The translations under genes were made by a program, and so were the position numbers. DNA of 64,000 bases from Ustilago trichophora (lineage: Eukaryota > Basidiomycota > Ustilaginomycetes > Ustilaginales > Ustilaginaceae), in contig OOIN01000047.1 of assembly GCA_900323505.1 (NCBI GenBank), positions 124,001-188,000 of the forward strand, given 5' to 3'. This document shows, piece after piece, positions 51,042 through 59,400 of this stretch; within the stretch, counting starts at the first letter, position 1, and each line of letters begins with the position of its first letter. The notes beneath the pieces were generated by a model, which did no database searches, was not told the origin of the DNA, and saw only the letters and a list, made by a program, of their open reading frames with translations.

Positions 51042-51364
51042 GTTTGCGCGCCGAAGACACTGCCATCCTCCAATCCGTTCATTCTCTCAACAACAACGTC
51101 GGCACACTCACTCGTCAAGTGGAATCTCTTCGAGATGAGGTTCACCGTCTCCAAGAACTATCTCAAAATCAATTCATCCTACTCAAGACGATCTACACCG
51201 CACACGTCGACGAATTCAAAGGACTCAAGGACGCCATTATCACCGAACTCGAAAATGTCCGCTGGGTGGACTTCACGCATGTCGACGGCGAGACTCGAAA
51301 CTTTGCAACCTTGTCAGAAATGATGGATGCTGTATTTGGTCCTGTCCTCGAAGAGGACGAGTAA
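51042..51364 (+). pseudogene. Copia accessory ORF3, 3' part
   Basis: This is the continuation of the frame interrupted at 41890. Leaving out the gypsy element and one CCGCC copy, the split Arg codon is completed by bases 51042-51043 and the frame runs to the stop at 51362-51364. This part is predominantly alpha-helical with heptad-like spacing (HSLNNNVGTLTRQVESLRDE and following), so probably a coiled coil that oligomerises the protein, followed by an acidic C-terminus (LEEDE). Confidence 0.8.
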
Positions 51365-51483
51365 CTGTAAGAAAGGACTTCAACAGTCCCGTTCCATAAT
51401 CCCCCCCCCACTGAATTCACTGCTACGATACCAGTTTGATATGCCCAATGTCGCACTCACAACATTTTCCTCGAAAGGGGGAG
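51365..51483 (+). promoter_or_regulatory. Copia 3' non-coding segment and polypurine tract
   Basis: This is a short untranslated stretch after ORF3. The purine run AAAGGGGGAG at 51474-51483 directly abuts the 3' LTR, the expected plus-strand primer. Confidence 0.8.
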
Positions 51484-51695
51484 TGTTAGTTTCTCAGTCT
51501 CAAAAAGGTTCGATAAAAATGTTCTAAAAATAATGTTTCCCCGATGTGTTTCCCCGACTCATTTCCCCGATGCACAAGCCAACGACTTCGCTCCAACAGC
51601 AATAGCCAATTTGGTGCGACTTCGCACATGTATATATATGGCTCCCCCGATCCACTTCAGTAATTTGAATCCCAGTTGCGACAATAACTTTAATA
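51484..51695 (+). repeat. Copia 3' LTR (212 bp)
   Basis: It matches the 5' LTR with three transitions and is followed by the TSD CTTTC. Its TATATATATGG box (51631-51641) points toward TSC13. Confidence 0.95.
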
Positions 51696-51901
51696 CTTTC
51701 ACATCACGGCTCGTCGGAATCCGCATACCAAACACAGAAAAATTGACGAGAAAAGCGACAACCGAAAAGCGACGACGGTTGGGCCATCCTTGCTCCGATC
51801 CGGCAAACCGAGGCAGCCAAGACACCGAATTTCATCTTTCTTTTTCTTCTTTTCCTTCCTTGATACCATCACCATCTCAATCCAAGCCGGTGTCGACAAA
51901 A
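51696..51901 (+). promoter_or_regulatory. TSC13 5' region next to the LTR
   Basis: These 206 bases separate the copia 3' LTR from the TSC13 start codon. They hold the right half of the former divergent promoter, including a CT-rich tract (51836-51860) just before the gene. No TATA box is visible outside the LTR. Confidence 0.6.
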
Positions 51902-52834
51902 ATGGCTTTCACCCTCACCATCCAGAAGCGCACCGCGCCTGGAAAACCCGCTTCAAAGGGCTTCCCTATCACCGTCACTCTCTCGTCTTCCAAATCTACC
52001 CTTCTTGAACTCAAGAAACAGATCGCCTCGTCTTCTCGCAAGCTCACCGTCGAACGTCAGCGCATCACCACCCAAGACAAGAAACCCCTTGTCGACGATT
52101 CTGCTTCGCTCGCCGATCTCGGCGTCATCGCAAATCAGACGCTCTACGTTAAAGACCTAGGCCCACAGATCGGTTGGCAGACCGTCTTCCTCACCGAATA
52201 TGCCGGTCCCATCTTCATCCATCCTCTCTTCTACTATTTCGGTCCCAAGATCTGGCATCGTGAATTCGTCCCTTCCAAGATGCAGACCGTCGCCATGTCG
52301 TTGGCTGTGGCCCACTACGTCAAGCGAGAGTTGGAAACCCTCTTTGTTCACAGGTTTAGCAACGGTACCATGCCGCTCTTCAACATTTTCAAGAATTCAA
52401 CCCATTACTGGTTCCTCTCGGGATTCTTGCTTGCTCCCTTTGTCTACTCTCCCTGGTTCTCGGCCGCTTCTGTTGCGGGAACTATTCAAGACAACAATAC
52501 GTTTATCTATGGAACCGCTGCAGTCATGATTCTCGCCGAACTGGGAAACGCCTACACCCACATTATTCTCAAGAACTTGCGACCTGCCGGTACCAAAATT
52601 AGGAAAATCCCAAGAGGTTTCGCTTTCGAATTGGTCTCTTGCCCCAACTACTTTTTCGAATTTATCGCTTGGTCCGCTTTCACTGTGCTGACCCTGAACC
52701 CGGCCAGTGCTCTCTTTGCTGCTGTTAGCACCGCCCAGATGTTCGTTTGGGCTATCAAGAAGCACAAGAACTATAAGAAGGAGTTTGGAAAAGAGTACCC
52801 GCGCAGAAAGGCCATGTTCCCTTTCATTGCTTGA
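51902..52834 (+). CDS. TSC13: Very-long-chain trans-2-enoyl-CoA reductase Tsc13
   Basis: Tsc13 catalyses the last step of each very-long-chain fatty-acid elongation cycle (trans-2-enoyl-CoA to acyl-CoA, NADPH) in the ER membrane. The protein has 310 residues, the usual family length. An N-terminal ubiquitin-like fold (about 1-85) precedes a multi-span steroid-5-alpha-reductase-type domain. The conserved blocks AVAHYVKRELETLFVHRFS, SCPNYFFE (candidate catalytic Tyr near 253) and the C-terminal EYPRRKAMFPFIA are all present. The ATG at 51902 matches the family N-terminus. The same frame is open upstream into the LTR, including an in-frame ATG at 51638, but I do not include that as native sequence. 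Confidence 0.93.
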   Translation: MAFTLTIQKRTAPGKPASKGFPITVTLSSSKSTLLELKKQIASSSRKLTVERQRITTQDKKPLVDDSASLADLGVIANQTLYVKDLGPQIGWQTVFLTEYAGPIFIHPLFYYFGPKIWHREFVPSKMQTVAMSLAVAHYVKRELETLFVHRFSNGTMPLFNIFKNSTHYWFLSGFLLAPFVYSPWFSAASVAGTIQDNNTFIYGTAAVMILAELGNAYTHIILKNLRPAGTKIRKIPRGFAFELVSCPNYFFEFIAWSAFTVLTLNPASALFAAVSTAQMFVWAIKKHKNYKKEFGKEYPRRKAMFPFIA

Positions 52835-53027
52835 AACAAATTTTCTTTTTGGTTGCATTCAAACATCACAATCCCATACCGAGGTTGCTCGCTGACCATC
52901 CTGCAATGTAAATAGATCCTTCCGGCCAGAATTCAACATGCTTTGCTCGTCTCCTGTAGTGTAGATAACAGATCCATTGCGGATGAAAAACACTGTTGAG
53001 ATTGAGACTGAGAGCTGTGCAGCGGGT
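52835..53027. other. Convergent intergenic region
   Basis: This is a short spacer (193 bp) between the TSC13 and hexosaminidase stop codons. Nothing beyond 3' untranslated sequence is expected. Confidence 0.6.
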
Positions 53028-55865
53028 TCAGCAATACGTTGGACGTGACACTCGGTGGTAATCGAGCAACTGTTCTGCGCTACCATAGACCAAATGCAGC
53101 GGTTTCTCCAACTCGGGTAGAATAGTAACTGATTCTTGCCAACCCCAATCGCTCTTTCTTCTCCGCGAACTGGACCTCATCGAATCATCGTCGTCGTCGT
53201 CGTCGTCGTCCCCACTCGCCTCTTCTCCTCCTTTCTTTCTCCTTTCGCTAATCCCATTATCGTCATCCTGGTCAAGACTGGACCTCTTCGAAGAGCTTAC
53301 CCCAGCATCATCATCCAGATTAACCGGCTTTGGCAAAAAGACATCTGCCCTCCGTGCGCTCTCCTCAACCGCATCGCTCTCTTCTTCCCCATCTTCTTGA
53401 TCTTCACCATTATTCCTCTGCATCACGTGCTCCAAAAAGGCACCAACACGCCGATGCAGTGTATCCAATCTAGCCACCAGTCCACCATATCGCAACTCGA
53501 GCGTTTCCCATCCATGAGGCTTGTACATGGACATCCACATCTCGCGATGGTATCGCCACAATTTCTTTGTTGCCTCCAGACATCTTTCCGTTCGACGGTT
53601 GAGCTGTTGTAGCTGGGGCCAGTTGCGAGATGCATATGCCTGGTGCAATCTCTGACGAAGGTTGGCTTTGAGTGAGAGGACGCGTGCTACCAGCCTTGCC
53701 AGCTCGAGACGGGCGTTGAACGGGTGATCGGAAAGGATACGCACCGTCTTGATCGACCCAGAACTGTCTCCGAGTCCCGTCATGGAGAGTATAGATGCAG
53801 CAGCAGCGCCAAATAGACCGCTAGCCTTGTTTTTGCTCTCGCCATCCGAACCGGGTCGGACTACCAGCACGTCCTTGTTCCGCAGTGCGTCCTCTAACGT
53901 GACCCCTTCCACTCTTTCCGTTAGCGTCGAGGCGATATTCGAGTAGTGTGATTCGGCGTCGAATCCAGAAGCGACCAGGGTAGGCTCGGCAAAGCTGTGC
54001 ACAGGGTCGCTCCACAACATCCACTTGCTCGTATTGGATGCAAAGTGAATCTTGTCATCCTCTGCCACGGGAATTCCGTCCTTGGTGGTGTCATCGATGG
54101 CAGAGGCCCGAATAAAATCGTCCCAATTGCCTCCTACTATCGCATCAAATTTGGTCTTGAGCAGCGACACGTCGACCTTGGTCGCTCTGCTATCGTCAGT
54201 CGTGCCGAGGGATGACGTCGTAGAATACGAGTGATCGGCATAGTAGCACCACGCAGGGAGAGATGACCACAGATCTACTTCGTTTCCTTCATCCCCCCAG
54301 ATGGTGAGGAAGACGTGCTTGACACCGGGAGAGTTCTTGGCTGCAGTGAGATTGGCAGAAATGGTCTGGAATGTGAAGGGTAGGGCGGTCCAAAAGCGAG
54401 ACCAGGTCCAGGAGCCAGCGGCAAGCCAAGGGCTGGCTCCACGCAGCGATTCGTGATTCTTGATCCTCGTTTCGTAGCTGGTGGGCGATGTATGGTAGTA
54501 GTCCCAATAGACCAGATCTACTTGTTGCGGTATACCCTGCTGCTTGACATCCAACGGCTGCGCTGAATCGTAATAGCCGACAAGCGAGTTGTTGCGCGCA
54601 GAGAGACAAAAGAGCATATCGGACCAGATCATGGGTTGCAGCTGCAACTCTTGACAGATGGCATTGACTTTTTCGAGATGCTCGACAAAGACCTGGCTTG
54701 CCGGCTTGTTGTTCTGATGTCCATAGATGGAGTAATAACGGCCATGGCCCAGGCCATGGGTTTCGTCCATGCCCAAATGGATCTTTTTGCTCCTGAATGG
54801 CGCTGTAGCTGAGCGAATCATCTTTTCCAGCATGGCATATGTCTCTGGCCATTCTGGTAGCAGAACTTCGGCTGTATCCCTCAGGCCGAGATACCTTGGC
54901 CACTGTAGCATCTGACCCAGATGGCCTAGCGTCTGAATACACGGAATGACCTCGATGCCAAATAGTGCAGCGTAATCGTCAATGTGCTTGAGCTCAGAGG
55001 GAGAATAGCCGCCGCGCATGTAACCGAAAAAGGGCTCGCCATCTATCTCGTAGGTATCCTCGGTATAGAGTTGGAGCATATTATAGCCGAGTAAGGCAAG
55101 CGTGCGGACGAGGTACTTGGTAGAGCGGACGTTGAGAACGCCGTTGCGCGAACAGTCGATCATGGTGCCTATGGTAGTGTAGTCGGATGTTTGTGCTACG
55201 TTGAGCTTTTCATGTGCGATGGTGGGCGACAGAAAGTAGTTGGTGGCGTTGGAGGATGTAGATGAGTTGGCGAAGAGATTTGGATGCAGAGGTGTGGACG
55301 GATCCTGGGCGGTAGTGAGAGAGAAGCAGTCTTTCGAGACGCCAAGGATGTGGCCCAAGGCTCGGAAGGCGTGATGCGGCGAGTCGGAGTGGTATTCAAC
55401 ATTGATGATGAACGGCGTGTCCACCTGCCGTGCGTCTGTCAATGTTTGTGAGAGAGGTGCAAAGTTGTCAGACGAGGTAGAGCAGCGCCAAGTAAGGGGA
55501 TCTGACTCGGTGTTTGCTTGTGCGGTGACTTGGACAAAGTGCAAGTTCCAGTTCCACACTGGAGCAGGAGCAGCAGCAGCAGCAGCAGATGTTGGGAGAG
55601 AGGAAGAGGAAGAGGCATAGTCATTGTTGTTGCCGGGCAGACCACTGGCTGGGATGTGCTCTGAAGACTGATGGAGATAGAGCACGTCTGGTCGAATGTG
55701 ATGCTGAACCAGCTCTTGGATACCCTTTGCGATGGCTGATGGGAGAGATGGGCGTGAGATGCAGATCCTGACACGCGGTAGGTGGGATAGCGGAACGGTT
55801 CTTGCTTGGACGCTATCGCGATCCAGCTCTGGGCCCATTGAGGCATCACGAATGGTGTCGACCAT
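53028..55865 (-). CDS. GH20 beta-N-acetylhexosaminidase, GcnA/HexD-like
   Basis: This family-20 glycoside hydrolase removes terminal GlcNAc/GalNAc by substrate-assisted catalysis. The protein has 945 residues. An N-terminal family-typical domain is followed by a TIM barrel from about residue 225 (TIGTMIDCSRNGVLNVRSTK, LGYNMLQLYTEDTYEI, GIEVIPCIQTLGHLGQML). The adjacent catalytic Asp-Glu pair is in IHLGMDETHGLGHGRY near 368-369. Later barrel strands include LQPMIWSDMLF and VYWDYYH. The C-terminal 250 residues are helical and then highly acidic with an Asp run, beyond the normal catalytic core. No signal peptide is visible, so it is probably cytosolic, like HEXD, not a secreted chitinolytic enzyme. 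The ATG at 55865 is the only good start. Confidence 0.85.
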   Translation of the reverse strand: MVDTIRDASMGPELDRDSVQARTVPLSHLPRVRICISRPSLPSAIAKGIQELVQHHIRPDVLYLHQSSEHIPASGLPGNNNDYASSSSSLPTSAAAAAAPAPVWNWNLHFVQVTAQANTESDPLTWRCSTSSDNFAPLSQTLTDARQVDTPFIINVEYHSDSPHHAFRALGHILGVSKDCFSLTTAQDPSTPLHPNLFANSSTSSNATNYFLSPTIAHEKLNVAQTSDYTTIGTMIDCSRNGVLNVRSTKYLVRTLALLGYNMLQLYTEDTYEIDGEPFFGYMRGGYSPSELKHIDDYAALFGIEVIPCIQTLGHLGQMLQWPRYLGLRDTAEVLLPEWPETYAMLEKMIRSATAPFRSKKIHLGMDETHGLGHGRYYSIYGHQNNKPASQVFVEHLEKVNAICQELQLQPMIWSDMLFCLSARNNSLVGYYDSAQPLDVKQQGIPQQVDLVYWDYYHTSPTSYETRIKNHESLRGASPWLAAGSWTWSRFWTALPFTFQTISANLTAAKNSPGVKHVFLTIWGDEGNEVDLWSSLPAWCYYADHSYSTTSSLGTTDDSRATKVDVSLLKTKFDAIVGGNWDDFIRASAIDDTTKDGIPVAEDDKIHFASNTSKWMLWSDPVHSFAEPTLVASGFDAESHYSNIASTLTERVEGVTLEDALRNKDVLVVRPGSDGESKNKASGLFGAAAASILSMTGLGDSSGSIKTVRILSDHPFNARLELARLVARVLSLKANLRQRLHQAYASRNWPQLQQLNRRTERCLEATKKLWRYHREMWMSMYKPHGWETLELRYGGLVARLDTLHRRVGAFLEHVMQRNNGEDQEDGEEESDAVEESARRADVFLPKPVNLDDDAGVSSSKRSSLDQDDDNGISERRKKGGEEASGDDDDDDDDDSMRSSSRRRKSDWGWQESVTILPELEKPLHLVYGSAEQLLDYHRVSRPTYC

Positions 55866-56453
55866 ATTGCGCGTTTCAAACGGAGGGGGGTTGCTGCCAG
55901 ATCCTAGACTAGCCAGATCTTTATGCTTGCAGGGGCAATCAGGCAGTCAGAAGTGTAGCTCTGGCGATATGCGATAGTGGCAGCGGTGTGTAGAGAAGCA
56001 CAAGTGAAGTTGTGACTTAGCGTTGCGGGGTGGATACAAGGGTGGCTTGTGTGTACCGCAGTCAGCATATACTGCAGGTGGAGGCATTTCAGGCGACATT
56101 TCGGCGCACTTTGCGCCGTAACTTAACTCATTTCAAGGCTTCTCTTTTCTGAAATTCGCCGAGGTGAAATTTTGAAACCGAGTTGTTAAGCCATGGTGTC
56201 TCACAAATGGGCACAAATTCCAGAGCGGGAGCGGGGATCTGAGTCAGTGCTCAACGCCGACCATCGATCCCTCCTTCCTTTCTTCTCATCTAATCAACGC
56301 TGTTCTATCCCACATTCTCCATCTTCCACTGATCAGCATACACGATCACAATCACGCAACAGCACCGCTAATCGAATAAATCCACTTTCTTCTCGCTTTA
56401 CTACCACTCCGCTGTGCTCGAGCCAGCGGAGCGAATCTCATACCGTCCCAACC
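55866..56453. promoter_or_regulatory. Divergent promoter hexosaminidase / MMS19
   Basis: This spacer separates two divergent genes. An in-frame ATG at 56193 could extend MMS19 by 87 Ser/Arg-rich residues, but the sequence looks like a transcribed leader. No TATA box is obvious. Confidence 0.5.
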
Positions 56454-59400
56454 ATGTCAGATCCAGCACAGGCCATTCGCGCCTACATTGTAGGCTCATT
56501 CCAAGAGCTCCCTCCGTCCATCGTCGCCGACTTGGCTAGCGGCTCAGTCTCGCTCCTTGGCATCGTGCGGCTGCTTGGCGAATACCTCACATCCGAAGAG
56601 GAAGACACAAGAACACGCGCAGTACAGCTTCTCTCTGACCTCACCTGCCACTCTCTCGACCCCGCATCCCAGCATCAACCCACAAGCGAGCCTCTCGCCA
56701 CAATCTTCACCATACAAGCCGTCCGCACTTTGACCTCCTTCTTTGCAGACAAAATCGCAGATGGTGTCATCATCTCGGACAACTTTGTTCGTTCGGCAAA
56801 GGCGCCCGAGGTCCTACCCGACACTGCACCCAGAGCTCGCAAGAACGAGGTGGAGCAAAAGACTCTGCAGGGAAGCGCCATGCTCGTCAGCTCGCTCAAG
56901 GCCCTCACTGTTCTCAGTGCATGCAAGGCTCCTTCAGAAACAGCAGCTGGCGCTCAGCCTCCTCTCAAGGGCTTCGGTCAGGAACAGGCTCATGCTGTCG
57001 CAGAGGCTCTCTTTTCGCATGTCGTAGTCAGCAACCATCCGCAGAGTCTTCGTTTCATCATCTACCGACTTCTTGACAGCCTCGTCGCACACCACAGAGA
57101 TGCTCTCAAAGCCTATCGCTCTGCATCTTTTCCATTCGAGGAGGACAAGGCTTCTACATCCACACCAGCCGCCACCTCTCCCATGGACCTCGACACATCC
57201 ACAGACGAGTCTGTAGCCGCTCTCACCACGTCTGCGGATCCAGCGATGCAATCCGAGAGATGCGAGGGCAAAGACTTCCTCCAAGGCTATGTCAAGATGG
57301 TCCAAGGTGAAAAGGATCCTCGAAATCTGATGGTCCTCTTTGGCGTCGACAAGGTTCTGCTCACCGAGTGGATCATGGACCGTCAGATGACCGAAAAATT
57401 CTTCGACATCACCTTCTGCTACTTCCCTATCACTTTCCGTCCTCCTCCCGATGACCCATATGGAATCACCTCGGACGACCTCAAGGTTGCCCTCCGAGCC
57501 GCTATCTGCGCTTCGCCTGGCATGGCTCCTCTCGGATACCCGCTGCTCCTCGAAAAACTCAGTGCTGCTGGCGGTCCTGCCAAGCTCGACACACTTCGTA
57601 CCCTCATCGCCGCCATGCCGGTGTACGGTCGTGCAGCAGCGCTTGCCAATGCAAAGAAGCTCTGGGAAGGTCTCAAGATCGAGATCTTCCACGCCACCGA
57701 TGACGAGACGGGCGATTTGGCCGTCGACACGCTCACTGTTCTTGTACATGTCCTCTACCACGGCGTCGACCCGCCAGAGGGAATCGCACCCAAGATGGTC
57801 CATGATTGTTTGGTGGAGCTCGAGGAGCCCGGCAAGTCCTTGGCAAAGGCTGGTATCAAGGTGTTGTCATGTCTCGTTCGTGCGTCGGCCAGCACGGCGT
57901 ATCTCGCAGTCTACGGCTTCATGGATCAGATGATCAAGATGTTTGCCGACCCCGAGGATCTGGCGCAGCGCACGCCAATCTTGGCTGGCATAGGGGAGCT
58001 GCTCGAGGCCTTGGCAAAGGTGTATCGCCATGCAGAGCTCGCAAAGGCTGACGACGATGCTGCAAGTGCCAAAGCTTCTACCGCGGCTGGTGAGATCGGA
58101 TCTGGTCAGTTGCTGCCTTCCACCGCAACCGAGCGCAGCTACACGGGCGACAATCGACCGCTCGATCCTTTCCTGCCAGATCTGCTCAACTGCCTCTCCA
58201 ACGGTCTGCGCTCTACATCCTACCGTCGCTCCGCAATGCTCGTCTTCTCCTCGGTCGTTTCCATCTCGATCCTTAGCAGCAACGCCACAACTGCAGTTAT
58301 CCAAGACAGCAGCAACGCCAAGAACAGCAAGCCTCTGCTCGATTTTGACGAGCTCAGCTTCCTCACGCGCGAAGTATCCTCCCTCCTCGCCTCTTCCATC
58401 GGCGACGACGTTCGCGAAGAAGCACTCTGCGCGATCGAGGTCATCTCCAACGAGCGCACCGCCAAAACGCTCGCCGCTGTCAATCCGACCGCCAAGGTGA
58501 TCGAAGAAGTCGTCTTGCCCGTGTTGCTCGAAAAACTCCCCGATCGAATCGAACCCTTTGATGATCCCGAAGAGCGCACCACGGGCAACGCGATGGCCGA
58601 CACCGAAGCCGAGTTGGATCTGATCAAGGCCAACATCAGGCGCAGTCTCGGCGCGCTCTCCCGTCTCTGCGTGGCACCTTTCCTCTTTGAAGCCGTCGTC
58701 GTCAAGCTGTTCACCAAGCTCGAACTGTGCTGTCGTCCGCGCACCCGCTCCGAGTCGGGTGAGATCACCGGAGTCACAAAGACTAGAGAAGAAGAAAAAG
58801 CAGACTCGACACTGCGCGACCAGCTCAAAGTCCTCCACGATGCCAACGTCGGCTATGCACGTGGTCTCATCCTGACCTTGCAAACCATGGTCGATCTCAA
58901 GAAGCAGAACGGACATCGGGACCTTGTCAAGTACGCCCATACGTTGCCATCACGTCTCGTCAGCCTCACCCTCTCAGGATTGAATGCCGATGCGGGCAGC
59001 CAAGAGCTGAGCATTGCCGCTCATCCAGCTGTTGTAGCTGAATTGGCAGCGCTGCTGGGAACGTTTGTCAAGCTTCTCGACGTGACAAAGCAACGCGAAC
59101 TGTTGGCAAGCTTGAACAAGACTTTTGTTGTTGTCTGCGGTCAGAGCACTTTTGTCGACAACGATGCTGCTGCCGCTGCTACTGGGGAAGGAGCATCTCT
59201 GATCAGTGCCAAGTCGGAACTGGCCAAGACCTTTGCGCCGTTCTCAGCAGTGACTAAGGGTAATGCTGCATTTGTTATGGCGAGCAAGAATGCTGTTGCG
59301 CTTCTGTCTGCCGCTGTTGTTGCGTCCTCCCCTGCTGCGGGCGTCGTTGTTCTCTCATCCACAGCAGTTGAAGATCGCAAGACGAAGCACGATGCAGCAC

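Larger units (their letters stand above)
35576..51695 (+). mobile_element. Ty1/copia LTR retrotransposon carrying two nested gypsy insertions
   Basis: The element is bounded by two 212-bp LTRs (35576-35787 and 51484-51695) and flanked by the perfect TSD CTTTC (35571-35575, 51696-51700). Removing the nested gypsy solo LTR and full gypsy element with one TSD copy each leaves an element of about 6.0 kb. It comprises LTR, half-tRNA priming site, one gag-protease-integrase-RT-RNase H frame, a spacer, ORF3, polypurine tract and LTR. The domain order integrase before reverse transcriptase identifies the Pseudoviridae/copia class. The LTRs differ by three transitions. Both interrupted frames are otherwise open. 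Confidence 0.95.
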
